Shown here: positions 1 to 6,999 of the stretch, piece by piece | Layout of the letters: each line of letters begins with the position of its first letter | How positions within the stretch are numbered: the stretch's first letter is position 1 | NCBI GenBank assembly: GCA_964453155.1 | Contig: CAYVQU010000177.1 | Location: 1-10,514 of the forward strand | Direction of reading: 5' to 3' | Source of the DNA: CAYVQU01 sp964453155 | GTDB taxonomy: Bacteria; Chloroflexota; Anaerolineae; Anaerolineales; UBA11858 | DNA length: 10,514 nucleotides | Made by a program: the position numbers and the translations under genes | The notes under the pieces: model-generated | Seen by the model: the letters and a program-made list of their open reading frames with translations, nothing else | The model's database searches: none | Told to the model about the DNA's origin: nothing

Positions 1-1412
1 AATTCACAGACCCAACGATGGCGAACTGCCGCTGCTAATTCTGCATAAACTCTATGATCCCGAAACTGAATAGTTAGGGCTTCAACACCCTCAAGATCCC
101 CCACCGGCTGATTGAGTTTCCCCTCATCATCCAACAAGATGACGCTGGTAAAGTCGGTGGGAACCACAAAACTGGCCAACGATATAATTTCGGCCAGTAT
201 TTCAGAAGTATTCAGGGAAGCGGTCACCGCTTGAGAAACGCGGTTTAAAGCGTCCAACTTGGTAACAGTCTGGCTTAACCAGGCTTCAGCTTCCTGATTT
301 TCTTTGAGACGGGTTTGCAACTGGGCGCTCATCTGATTAAAGCTGGTCGCCAGGGTTTCAATTTCATCGCCAGTTTTTACTTGAATTGGCTCCCCAAAAT
401 CACCCGCAGCGACTTCTTGAGCGGCAAGCGTCAACTCAGATACGGGACGAACGATTTGCCGTTGAATAAGGGTTAAGACAATCCCCTGGGCGATGATCCC
501 TAAAGATAGCAACAGCAAAAATATGGTCCCATACCTTTGATTGGCAGTTTGCAAAATTCCCCAATCGGTTTCAGTGACAACCCCCCAATTCGTCCCTGGG
601 ACCGGCGCATAGCCCACCAGAATTTTCCCTACTCCGGGAATTTCCACAACTTCGGCCCCCACTTTCCCCTCGAGGACTTGTTGAACAATCGGCGATTCAG
701 CATAATTTTGCCAGACTTCTCCAGGATTATGATGATAAATCACCACCCCGTTCCCATCCACCAGGTACGGCCGCCGGTCACTATTTGCGAACATTTTGAA
801 TAACAAGTCCGCGATGGAACTGGTCGTAGTTGTCCGGATTTGTAACATCCCCGCGACCAAGCCCATGTATTGACCTTGATCCCCAGTAATCGGAATAGCG
901 AGAACTACCACCTCTCCACCATGAGTACCATCTGGGACAATTTCGGAAAAAATCGGCCCGGGTGAACGTAACATATAGCGGAAATAATCGCGATCCCCCC
1001 AATTTTCTCCTAATACATCATAGCGTTCGGGCGTGGTGGCCACCACTTGCCCATTGACGTTCAAAACCAACACTCCGCCATCAAAAATCTCCAGGCGACC
1101 CCGCGCGACTAGCAGTGTGTTTTGGAGTGCACTTTCTAAATCTTCGGTATCTTGAATTTCGATAAATGATTGGGCTAAAACACCCGTATACTCATTGAGA
1201 AGATTTTGGTATTCATCAATCATCTGATTCGATAGCTGTAACGCGGCCAGGTCAGTGAAATACCGATCTCGCTCGATAGCAATACTTTCAGCCACTTGCT
1301 GGTAAGCAAAATAAGACAAAAATGCTACCGCAGCCATGACCAAGACCGTCGGTACAAAGGCCCAGCTGATAATTTTTCCCCGCACACTTCTGAATATCGG
1401 TTTGATTTGCAT
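1..1412 (-). CDS. Membrane sensor protein, dCache-HAMP-GAF, 3' end cut by window edge
   Basis: Open from an ATG at 1412 to the window edge: 470 whole codons, no stop. Translating it by hand gives a short cytoplasmic start, a first membrane helix at about residues 13-36, an extracytoplasmic region of about 255 residues, and a second membrane helix at about 296-316. A HAMP linker follows (about 317-370, with IVRPVSELTLAAQEVAAGDF and GDEIETLATSFNQM). A GAF-like segment begins near 390 (LNRVSQAVTASLNTSEIL). The outer region looks like a double Cache sensor: it has the WGDRDYFRYML and PVPGTNWGVVTETD type motifs seen in small-molecule-binding Cache domains. A GGAG Shine-Dalgarno lies 6 nt before the ATG. 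The output domain is off the window, so it could be a histidine kinase (commonest for this layout), a cyclase, a phosphatase or a chemoreceptor. The upstream neighbour is a solute-binding lipoprotein 109 bp away on the same strand. Confidence 0.85.
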   Translation of the reverse strand, partial: MQIKPIFRSVRGKIISWAFVPTVLVMAAVAFLSYFAYQQVAESIAIERDRYFTDLAALQLSNQMIDEYQNLLNEYTGVLAQSFIEIQDTEDLESALQNTLLVARGRLEIFDGGVLVLNVNGQVVATTPERYDVLGENWGDRDYFRYMLRSPGPIFSEIVPDGTHGGEVVVLAIPITGDQGQYMGLVAGMLQIRTTTTSSIADLLFKMFANSDRRPYLVDGNGVVIYHHNPGEVWQNYAESPIVQQVLEGKVGAEVVEIPGVGKILVGYAPVPGTNWGVVTETDWGILQTANQRYGTIFLLLLSLGIIAQGIVLTLIQRQIVRPVSELTLAAQEVAAGDFGEPIQVKTGDEIETLATSFNQMSAQLQTRLKENQEAEAWLSQTVTKLDALNRVSQAVTASLNTSEILAEIISLASFVVPTDFTSVILLDDEGKLNQPVGDLEGVEALTIQFRDHRVYAELAAAVRHRWVCE

Positions 1413-1438
1413 GGGCTGCTCCAAAAATGAATAAACCC

Positions 1439-1467
1439 AAAAAATTATGCCAGGATCGTTTTCTGGC
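1439..1467 (-). terminator. Possible rho-independent terminator after the solute-binding protein gene
   Basis: On the minus strand a hairpin with arms GCCAGAA and TTCTGGC-type pairing (plus-strand 1449-1455 with 1461-1467; five strong pairs, one wobble, one A-T) is followed after four bases by six T residues (1444-1439). It lies between the stop of the binding-protein gene and the start of the sensor gene. The stem is short, so it may be only partly effective and allow some read-through into the sensor gene. Confidence 0.4.
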
Positions 1468-1521
1468 TTCATATTGATATTTATAACGAGTATGTTCCCC
1501 CCTCCAAGTAGGTCTTTGGAA

Positions 1522-3150
1522 CTATTTCTCTACCAAATAGACGTCATGGAGGTTAATGCGACCATCTGGACTAGGTTCCCAGTTTTTTACCAAAACAGAG
1601 GCAGCTTCAACTTCTTGGGGAACAAACAAAAATACTGCTGGGGCCTCTTCAAATATGATCTGTTGCATTTGTGTATACGTTTCCAACCGTTGACCTTCAT
1701 CTGGCTCAGATGCTCCCGCTTGGATTAAATCATCAACTTGGGGGTTGGAGTAACAAGAAAAATTACCTCGTCCAGCCGGAGTTCCTTCAACTCGAGTTTG
1801 CCATTTGGCTTCAATATAGCCAACCGGATCAAAGGCTGAGTCTCCCCAATCTCTTAAAAAGGCTGCCCGTTCACAGTTGAGCAATTTGGGTTTCACATCG
1901 GCATACTCCCAAGTACTGACGCTTACCTCCATTCCTAGAGCCTGAAGTTGAGCGGCGACCACTTCCGCGATCCCAACATATGCCCCATAGGCATCTAATG
2001 TGAACACAATATCGGCAGGAGTAAACCCGGCAGCTGCCAACAACTCAAGCGCCTTTTCGGGTTGGTAGCCATAGGGCTGCAATGTCGGATCGGCGTATAA
2101 GTTGGCTGGGGATAACGGTCCTGGAAGTAGAATCCCAAAACCACCTGCTACCTCCAATAATATTTTCTGAGCATCGATCGCGTAATTAATCGCCTGCCGG
2201 ACGCGGACATCATCGAAAGGAGGCTGGGTAACGTTTAGATCAATAAATTTCGGGCGCGTTCCCACTGCGGTTTTGATGATAATGTCGGGATCAGCAGCTA
2301 AGGCTGATGAGATTGTGGTCGGCGGCAGATTCTGAACGATATGGACTTCGCCCGCTTGCAAGGCAGCCAACCGATCGTTGGGATCTGAGATGAACCGGAA
2401 AATGACCTCATCTAAACTAGGAGGCCCAACTGGTCGTAGTTCATCAGCACCGCCATAATAGTCTTCAAATCGAGTCAGTAATATTTGCTCATCTAATTGA
2501 CCAGCGGAATACTTAAATGGACCGCTGCCCACAGGATTTTGAGAAAAGGCTTCATTTCCAACCTGCTGAACGTAATCCTTAGGCACAATTTGAACGTGGA
2601 CCAACATCTGTAAAAATACTGGCCAGGGTGTCTTCAAATGGAATCGAATCGTGAGGTCATCGATCTGCTCAATGCGCTCTACTTCATTTAAGAAAACCCG
2701 CCGGGGACCGCCAATATCTTCATTTAAGATGCGATCAACGGTGAATATCACATCATCGGCCGTTAACTCCTCCCCATTGTGAAAATAAACAGAGGGTTTT
2801 AATTTGAATTCAATTGTTTGGCTATCCACCCATTGATAGGATTCTGCTAACTCCAGAACAACTTTATTCTCAGTTGTCCGGGTCACCAAACCATCAAACA
2901 TGTTCCGAATGACAGTCTCGGTGGCACGATCACTATATGCGGCTGGATCGAGGGTTACGATTGAATCAGCAGCCATTCCAACGACCAGAGTCCCACCCGC
3001 ATTTTGATTCGTTACTTCTTCTACCGGATCTGATTCTATTTCCGACTGTGGAGAAGTTGGCGTGCACCCGAATATTCCCCCTAAGAATAGCAATAAAATG
3101 CCCATCCGATATAAAAACGATCGTAAAACGATTGCTAAGTCAGAGTTCAT
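1522..3150 (-). CDS. ABC transporter substrate-binding lipoprotein, family 5 (SBP_bac_5; peptide/opine/nickel type)
   Basis: A 542-residue protein of usual length for family 5 solute-binding proteins. The N-terminus has Arg10 and Arg15, then a hydrophobic run (GILLLFLGGIFG) ending at Cys29. This is a slightly irregular lipobox (IFGC), so it is probably a membrane-anchored lipoprotein. An acidic, Ser-rich linker (about 30-50) precedes the mature fold starting GGTLVVGMA. The family signature FHNGEELTADDVIFT is at 123-137. Typical family 5 segments follow, such as NPVGSGPFKY, VRQAINYAIDAQKIL and a C-terminal stretch closing on a lobe-I strand. An AAGGAG ribosome site about 7 nt before ATG 3150 favours that start over Met16. 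The ligand cannot be read from sequence; oligopeptides, opines, sugars or metal chelates are all possible. No permease or ATPase gene adjoins it; the next gene is a Cache-domain sensor. Confidence 0.88.
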   Translation of the reverse strand: MNSDLAIVLRSFLYRMGILLLFLGGIFGCTPTSPQSEIESDPVEEVTNQNAGGTLVVGMAADSIVTLDPAAYSDRATETVIRNMFDGLVTRTTENKVVLELAESYQWVDSQTIEFKLKPSVYFHNGEELTADDVIFTVDRILNEDIGGPRRVFLNEVERIEQIDDLTIRFHLKTPWPVFLQMLVHVQIVPKDYVQQVGNEAFSQNPVGSGPFKYSAGQLDEQILLTRFEDYYGGADELRPVGPPSLDEVIFRFISDPNDRLAALQAGEVHIVQNLPPTTISSALAADPDIIIKTAVGTRPKFIDLNVTQPPFDDVRVRQAINYAIDAQKILLEVAGGFGILLPGPLSPANLYADPTLQPYGYQPEKALELLAAAGFTPADIVFTLDAYGAYVGIAEVVAAQLQALGMEVSVSTWEYADVKPKLLNCERAAFLRDWGDSAFDPVGYIEAKWQTRVEGTPAGRGNFSCYSNPQVDDLIQAGASEPDEGQRLETYTQMQQIIFEEAPAVFLFVPQEVEAASVLVKNWEPSPDGRINLHDVYLVEK

Positions 3151-3224
3151 CTCGATTCTCCTTTAGTCAATCCAGACTAACATAGAAAGAAATAGATCTG
3201 GGAGCCAGTAATGTTGATGATCTT

Positions 3225-3256
3225 ATTATAGTAGATAATCTTAAGGTAACTCTCAA
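3225..3256 (-). promoter_or_regulatory. Candidate promoter of the solute-binding protein gene
   Basis: A perfect TATAAT box reads on the minus strand at 3230-3225, about 75 nt before the ATG at 3150. The best -35-like hexamer is TTGAGA at 3256-3251, but the spacing is 20 bp, longer than ideal. The -10 box is the firm part; the -35 may be weak or activator-assisted. Confidence 0.4.
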
Positions 3257-3399
3257 AATTGAAAGATTAGTAATGGGATTATTCCGATTTTTTTGGTCTC
3301 AGATCGGATCAGGCTTGCAGTCACCCACTAAATGATTCCACCCAGAGCATCTGTTTGTACAAAATTATTGCTGATTATTATATTCCCCTCTCGCCCAAT

Positions 3400-3428
3400 C
3401 CTAAATAAAGCTAGGGAGGATAGCCCTA
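3400..3428 (-). terminator. Weak candidate terminator of the rhaB-lutC operon
   Basis: About 43 nt past the lutC stop, the minus strand forms a five-pair hairpin, TAGGG (3428-3424) with CCCTA (3416-3412) around a seven-base loop. It is followed by the T-rich stretch GCTTTATTTAG rather than a clean T-run. Position fits an operon end but the stem is short and the tail is interrupted, so this is a tentative call. Confidence 0.25.
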
Positions 3429-3470
3429 TGAAAATCTCATCACAATTTACCAGGATGGATTGGTATAAGG

Positions 3471-4112
3471 CTATTTGTTTTCAACAGGAATGATAATAAT
3501 ATGCATCTCTTTTGGCCCATGCATTCCGAGAATGAGCTGCATGGCGATATCGGCGGTCTTACTAGGACCGGAAACAACCACGATATTGCCCGCCCGGTGA
3601 AAGTTTTCTAATCCCTCAACGCGCTGTTCGGCGACCCAGGCTTCAAAATTGGGCATGATTTGATCCACAGTGATAATAGCCACATGGACCGGTGGCAGCA
3701 GCGAGGGGGCATTTGGTTGCCCCTGACCGCGATTAATCACCAATGATCCTGTTGCAGCCAAGGCCGCAGCGGCGCCCGTAATCCCGACGCGGACGGTGGC
3801 ATCATTCGGTGCGGCGATTGAAACATTTAAATCCCCAAAAACCTGTTCCAACCCTGAATAGGGGATTTGATCCCAGTCCCAGGCGGAGACTTGGGCATCA
3901 GTCCCTATAATTTCAGCCAAAACAGTCTTTATATCGGTCGGGTTGGGCAGTTCATGCACCTGACATGAGAGATTTTCGGCTGCCTGGATGAACTGGGTTT
4001 TCAAGTCAGCATCCTGATCCACAGGAGCAACGGGCAGATGTTTTTCAACCGGGACAGCCTGGGGGAATGGAACTCTCGCCGACCGTAATTTTGTCATGAT
4101 GTCAGCTTTCAT
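3471..4112 (-). CDS. lutC: LutC-type LUD-domain protein of the L-lactate oxidation complex
   Basis: A 213-residue LUD-family (YkgG/LutC) protein, the third subunit of the LutABC iron-sulfur L-lactate oxidising system that feeds pyruvate metabolism. Residues 110-160 carry the family core: GITGAAAALAATGSLVI, then LLPPVHVAII and the following DQIMPNFEAW. Near the C-terminus comes VVVSGPSKTADI (178-189), then GMHGPKEMHIIII. The reading frame is open further upstream to 4199, but ATG 4112 is the better start: an AGGAG ribosome site lies about 9 nt before it inside the end of lutB, and the LutC-like sequence begins there. This gives an 11-bp overlap with lutB, consistent with translational coupling. 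A second Met five codons later is a less likely alternative. It is the last gene of the operon. The family assignment is solid; lactate as substrate is inferred from the full lutABC set. Confidence 0.9.
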   Translation of the reverse strand: MKADIMTKLRSARVPFPQAVPVEKHLPVAPVDQDADLKTQFIQAAENLSCQVHELPNPTDIKTVLAEIIGTDAQVSAWDWDQIPYSGLEQVFGDLNVSIAAPNDATVRVGITGAAAALAATGSLVINRGQGQPNAPSLLPPVHVAIITVDQIMPNFEAWVAEQRVEGLENFHRAGNIVVVSGPSKTADIAMQLILGMHGPKEMHIIIIPVENK

Positions 4113-5517
4113 TATCCTGCTCCTGACGGCTTTCCTCCCACCAATCTCGGAAGGATTGTTTTGGAAATTTCGGTGATTCACGATAATCCGTCCAGCCACT
4201 TAAGGGGCCAGACATATTTTTGATGGGAAACATGTTCGTCCCAATTTGGGCCGCCCGTAAACCCGCCGAATACAACCCTGCCGAGCCGACTCCCAGCGAC
4301 CAAGCCCGAATACCGGCGTTCCAAAGGGAATTGCTATGTCCGTCCGCAACCAAATCTCGCCGTAGATTCAGTAACAAACGCGGCAAATCGATTTTAACTG
4401 GACAAACTTCCTCACAAGCCCCACACAGACTACACGCATGGGGCAAAGGGGAAGCCTGTTCGAGACCCAACAATAAGGGGGTTACGATAGAACCGATTGG
4501 GCCGGGGTAAACCCACCCATAACTGTGACCCCCAACAGTCCGGTATACCGGGCAGATATTCAGACAAGCCCCACAACGGATGCAAGCCAACGCTTCGGCG
4601 TAATCCGAGGCGAAGATATCGGTCCGACCATTATCCACGAAGATGACATAGATATGATCCGGGCCATCAATTTCACCCTCCTGGCGCGGCTGGTTGATCA
4701 TGTGGTTATAAACTGACATCTGCTGACCGGTGGCACTGCGAGGGAGAACCTGGGTCAGGAGGGCGTAATCTTCCAGCGTGGGGACAATTTTCTCGATCCC
4801 AACCATCGCCACATGGACGGGGGGAATATGCGTGACCATCCGGGCGTTGCCTTCGTTGGTGACCAAGGCGAGGGTGCCAGTTTCAGCAATCACAAAATTC
4901 CCACCCGAAATCCCCATATCGCTGGTGAGAAATTCTTGCCGCAGTTTTTCGCGCGCAAACCGGGCCATCTCTTCAACGTCATCGGTCGGGGGCATGTCAA
5001 TCTTATCGATAAACAACTGTCGAACTTGTTCTTTGCTCTTGTGGATCACCGGTGTGACGATATGGCTGGGCACATCCCCATCGAGTTGGATGATGTACTC
5101 GCCTAGGTCAGTCTCGATGGTGGTGATCCCGGCCGCTTCAAGCGCCGTGTTGAGGTCAATCTCCTCGGTGACCATACTCTTACTTTTGGTCGCTTTGCGG
5201 GAATTGTGTTTTTGGGCGATTTCGAGGACCAAGTCGCAGGCCGCGGCGGCATCATTGGCCCACAACACTTTCATCGTGTTGGATTCCATCTGCATGGCGG
5301 CCTGATCGAGCAGATCGGGCAAGTTTTGCAGGGTGTAACGCTTGATATCTGCCGCCTGCTGCCTTAAAGCCTCACCGTATTCATCGCTGGTGTCATACAT
5401 TGCCAATAACCGCTTGGCCGACACCGTCCGCACCGCACCGGGTACCGAATTTTGAATTTCAGGATCGGCGAGGGCCGCTTTTGCGTTTTGTTCGAATTGA
5501 TTAGATTGTGGTTTCAT
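4102..5517 (-). CDS. lutB: LutB-type LUD plus 4Fe-4S ferredoxin subunit of L-lactate oxidation
   Basis: A 471-residue cytoplasmic iron-sulfur protein. The N-terminal two thirds is a LUD domain, with GGNFVIAETGTLALVTNEGN at 206-225 and HIPPVHVAMVGIEKIVPTL just after. The C-terminal part has two 4Fe-4S motifs, CIRCGACLNICP (Cys312, 315, 318, 322) and CSLCGACEEVCP (Cys362, 365, 368, 372). Between them lies the HSYGWVYPGPIG segment typical of LutB, and the tail has the usual FPxxSFRDWW-like end. The frame stays open to 5622, but that would overlap lutA by about 100 bp. ATG 5517, 4 nt after the lutA stop, matches the family N-terminus. The ribosome site there is weak (GGGGCTGG region), so coupling to lutA is likely. 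Role: electron transfer within LutABC during L-lactate to pyruvate oxidation; the final electron acceptor is not known from sequence. Confidence 0.92.
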   Translation of the reverse strand: MKPQSNQFEQNAKAALADPEIQNSVPGAVRTVSAKRLLAMYDTSDEYGEALRQQAADIKRYTLQNLPDLLDQAAMQMESNTMKVLWANDAAAACDLVLEIAQKHNSRKATKSKSMVTEEIDLNTALEAAGITTIETDLGEYIIQLDGDVPSHIVTPVIHKSKEQVRQLFIDKIDMPPTDDVEEMARFAREKLRQEFLTSDMGISGGNFVIAETGTLALVTNEGNARMVTHIPPVHVAMVGIEKIVPTLEDYALLTQVLPRSATGQQMSVYNHMINQPRQEGEIDGPDHIYVIFVDNGRTDIFASDYAEALACIRCGACLNICPVYRTVGGHSYGWVYPGPIGSIVTPLLLGLEQASPLPHACSLCGACEEVCPVKIDLPRLLLNLRRDLVADGHSNSLWNAGIRAWSLGVGSAGLYSAGLRAAQIGTNMFPIKNMSGPLSGWTDYRESPKFPKQSFRDWWEESRQEQDNES

Positions 5518-5521
5518 CAGA

Positions 5522-6283
5522 TTACGCCAGCCCCGCTGCCAAAATTTCGGCAATATATCGAACTTGATGCTGACTGCTCTTTTTCGCCAGCCCACCGTTG
5601 ATATGGGCCATACAGCTGACATCCAAGCTTAAAACTTGAGCTGGACAGGCCTCAATCTTGGCCATTTTTTCCGCCAACATCGCCCCGCTGACATCCGGCA
5701 TTTTGACACTGAACAACCCCCCGAAGCCGCAACATTCGTCATGACCTTCCAGATCGATCAGGTTGGCGTTTTCGATGTTATTGACTAAGGTCCGCGCCTG
5801 CGAGCCCAGCCCCATATGCCGCAGGGCGTGGCATGAATCATGAAATGCGAACGTCTGAGAGTCAGGTAACCGGGCCCCGATATCCGTAATACCCAGCCCA
5901 TCGACCAGAAATTCGGTTAATTCCCAGATTTTCCCGGCCAGTTTTTGAGATTGCGCTAATTTTTCTGGATCATCGGCATAGAGATGTTGATATTCATGCC
6001 GGATCATCGCGGCGCAAGAGCCTGAAGGCGTGACGATCACTTCAGAATCCTGAAACGCGGCCAATAATTTATCGGCCACATGCCGGGCTTCATTCCAGTA
6101 GCCCCCGTTGTAACCAGGCTGGCCACAACAGGTTTGCTGCTTGGGGAAATCGACCGCAATCCCGAGATGTTCCAAGATTTTAACGGTCGCAATTCCAACT
6201 TCAGGAAAAAGCGCATCCACCATACAGGTGACAAACAGCGATACCTTCTTCCCTAGGGGTAATTCTCGATTTGGAGATAACAT
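5522..6283 (-). CDS. lutA: LutA-type (Fe-S)-binding CCG-domain subunit of L-lactate oxidation
   Basis: A 253-residue protein with two cysteine-rich CCG domains, as in LutA and the GlpC/heterodisulfide reductase HdrB group. Domain 1 has Cys20 (FVTCMVD), QTCCGQPGYNGGY (Cys52-53) and Cys90 (TPSGSCAAMIR). Domain 2 has Cys151 (FHDSCHALR), DECCGFGGLFS (Cys184-185) and Cys224 (DVSCMAH). These would bind iron-sulfur clusters in the LutABC lactate oxidising complex. Known LutA proteins begin close to the KVSLFVTC motif; here ATG 6283 adds about 11 residues (MLSPNRELPLG). No Shine-Dalgarno is visible before this ATG: the upstream bases are a T-run joined to an inverted repeat. No better in-frame ATG lies before the conserved motif. 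Translation might be coupled or start differently. Downstream lutB follows after 4 nt. Confidence 0.92.
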   Translation of the reverse strand: MLSPNRELPLGKKVSLFVTCMVDALFPEVGIATVKILEHLGIAVDFPKQQTCCGQPGYNGGYWNEARHVADKLLAAFQDSEVIVTPSGSCAAMIRHEYQHLYADDPEKLAQSQKLAGKIWELTEFLVDGLGITDIGARLPDSQTFAFHDSCHALRHMGLGSQARTLVNNIENANLIDLEGHDECCGFGGLFSVKMPDVSGAMLAEKMAKIEACPAQVLSLDVSCMAHINGGLAKKSSQHQVRYIAEILAAGLA

Positions 6284-6294
6284 AAAAAATAATG

Positions 6295-6362
6295 GGACGC
6301 AGATTTCGCAGATGAACGCTGATTTATGCTTTTATCTGTGAAATCTGCGTTTATCTGCGTCC
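6295..6362. repeat. Imperfect inverted repeat filling the aldolase-lutA gap
   Basis: Outer arms of ten perfectly paired bases (GGACGCAGAT at 6295-6304, ATCTGCGTCC at 6353-6362). An alternative, longer pairing joins 6299-6313 with 6334-6348 at 14 of 15 positions. The arms are built from repeated CGCAGAT units, so two registers of folding are possible. It begins 12 nt before the lutA ATG and ends 7 nt from the aldolase stop, occupying nearly the whole gap. It looks related to the larger repeat at 8807-8943. Confidence 0.8.
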
Positions 6363-6369
6363 AAATTTA

Positions 6370-6999
6370 TTACCAGGTCTGATAATCGTCGGTGTGTTTG
6401 CGATATTCGAGATCGCCTAAACCCTGTTTAGCGATGGTCGCCTCGGCAGCCTGGAGGGTTCGGGTGTAATAATACATTTTGCAGGATTCTTCCAGGCTGG
6501 AACACCATTGATAGGCTTCTTCGAGTACCGGACCGATGGAGAAGCAGCCGTGACCGCGCAACATGAAGATTTTATATTCGCGCAGCATTTGGGCCGCGAT
6601 CTTGGCCACATCTTTGGACCCGACGGTGGTCTCAGTTTGGACCACCGGCACTTTACGGAACAGGTATGACCCCTCGCTGTCGATGGGGATGATGGCATCT
6701 TCCGCACAGAGCGATTGGGCCACCGCAAACGGTGGATGCACATGGACGATGGCCAAAGCTGAAGTATTCAGATAGATTTCGCGGTGAACCACGATTTCAC
6801 TGGAAGCCAACATAATATTGCTGTCGTCTTCTTCCAGTCCGGTTTCAATTAAATCGTTTTCAGTTAAATGAGCTAGCATGGATCCAGTGCGAGTGATGAT
6901 GATCCGATCCCCCATCCGGACGCTCATATTGCCACCGTGGGAGGACATCAGGCCGCGATAAAACAAGTCGTGGCCGAATTTTTGAAATTGATCAAGCAT
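6370..6999 (-). CDS. fucA: Class II aldolase, L-fuculose/L-rhamnulose 1-phosphate type
   Basis: A 209-residue zinc-dependent class II aldolase of the AraD/FucA family. It would split L-fuculose 1-phosphate or L-rhamnulose 1-phosphate into DHAP and L-lactaldehyde. Visible motifs: phosphate-binding SSHGGNMSVR (19-28) and TRTGS (36-40), a catalytic Glu74 in SSEIVVHREIY, and zinc ligands His86 and His88 (HVHPP) and His150 (LRGHGCF). The length fits FucA (about 215) rather than the longer E. coli-type RhaD (about 270), although the upstream kinase is rhamnulokinase-like. Ketose specificity is therefore open, and other family members such as ribulose-5-phosphate epimerases or methylthioribulose-1-phosphate dehydratases cannot be fully excluded by motifs alone. 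Its ATG overlaps the end of the AOR gene by 8 bp, with a GAAGGA ribosome site about 9 nt ahead. Confidence 0.85.
   Translation of the reverse strand: MLDQFQKFGHDLFYRGLMSSHGGNMSVRMGDRIIITRTGSMLAHLTENDLIETGLEEDDSNIMLASSEIVVHREIYLNTSALAIVHVHPPFAVAQSLCAEDAIIPIDSEGSYLFRKVPVVQTETTVGSKDVAKIAAQMLREYKIFMLRGHGCFSIGPVLEEAYQWCSSLEESCKMYYYTRTLQAAEATIAKQGLGDLEYRKHTDDYQTW

Larger units (their letters stand above)
3151..3470. other. Intergenic region between the lut operon end and the solute-binding protein gene
   Basis: About 320 bp, visibly A+T-rich. It contains the candidate binding-protein promoter and a TCCGAT/ATCGGA inverted repeat (3283-3288 with 3303-3308, 14-nt loop). It also has a TAGGG/CCCTA hairpin near the lut operon end and a doubtful plus-strand ORF of 21 codons at 3428-3493. 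No convincing conserved gene, RNA gene or mobile element was seen. Confidence 0.6.

Noticed and set aside
781..1002. Minus-strand ORF of 73 codons and plus-strand ORF at 537-803
   Set aside because: Both sit inside the long open frame of the dCache sensor, which reads through without stops and has clear Cache and HAMP motifs.
817..2443. Exact 14-base direct repeat AACTGGTCGTAGTT within the sensor and the binding-protein genes
   Set aside because: Both copies are in coding sequence of unrelated genes, and one such match in about 10 kb is compatible with chance.
3283..3308. TCCGAT/ATCGGA inverted repeat in the long intergenic region
   Set aside because: Only six pairs with a 14-base loop and no T-run at the right place on either strand; too weak to call a terminator or operator.
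4113..4199. 29-residue N-terminal extension of lutC
   Set aside because: It is read inside the end of lutB, has no family similarity, and a good ribosome site precedes the later ATG at 4112.
4778..5305. Plus-strand ORF of 175 codons
   Set aside because: It lies wholly antisense to lutB, which has clear LUD motifs; the product is Ser/Arg-rich, low in recognisable motifs, and has no ribosome site of note. It is a shadow of the coding frame.
5518..5622. 35-residue N-terminal extension of lutB
   Set aside because: It is read inside the conserved C-terminus of lutA in another frame; the ATG at 5517 gives the normal family start.
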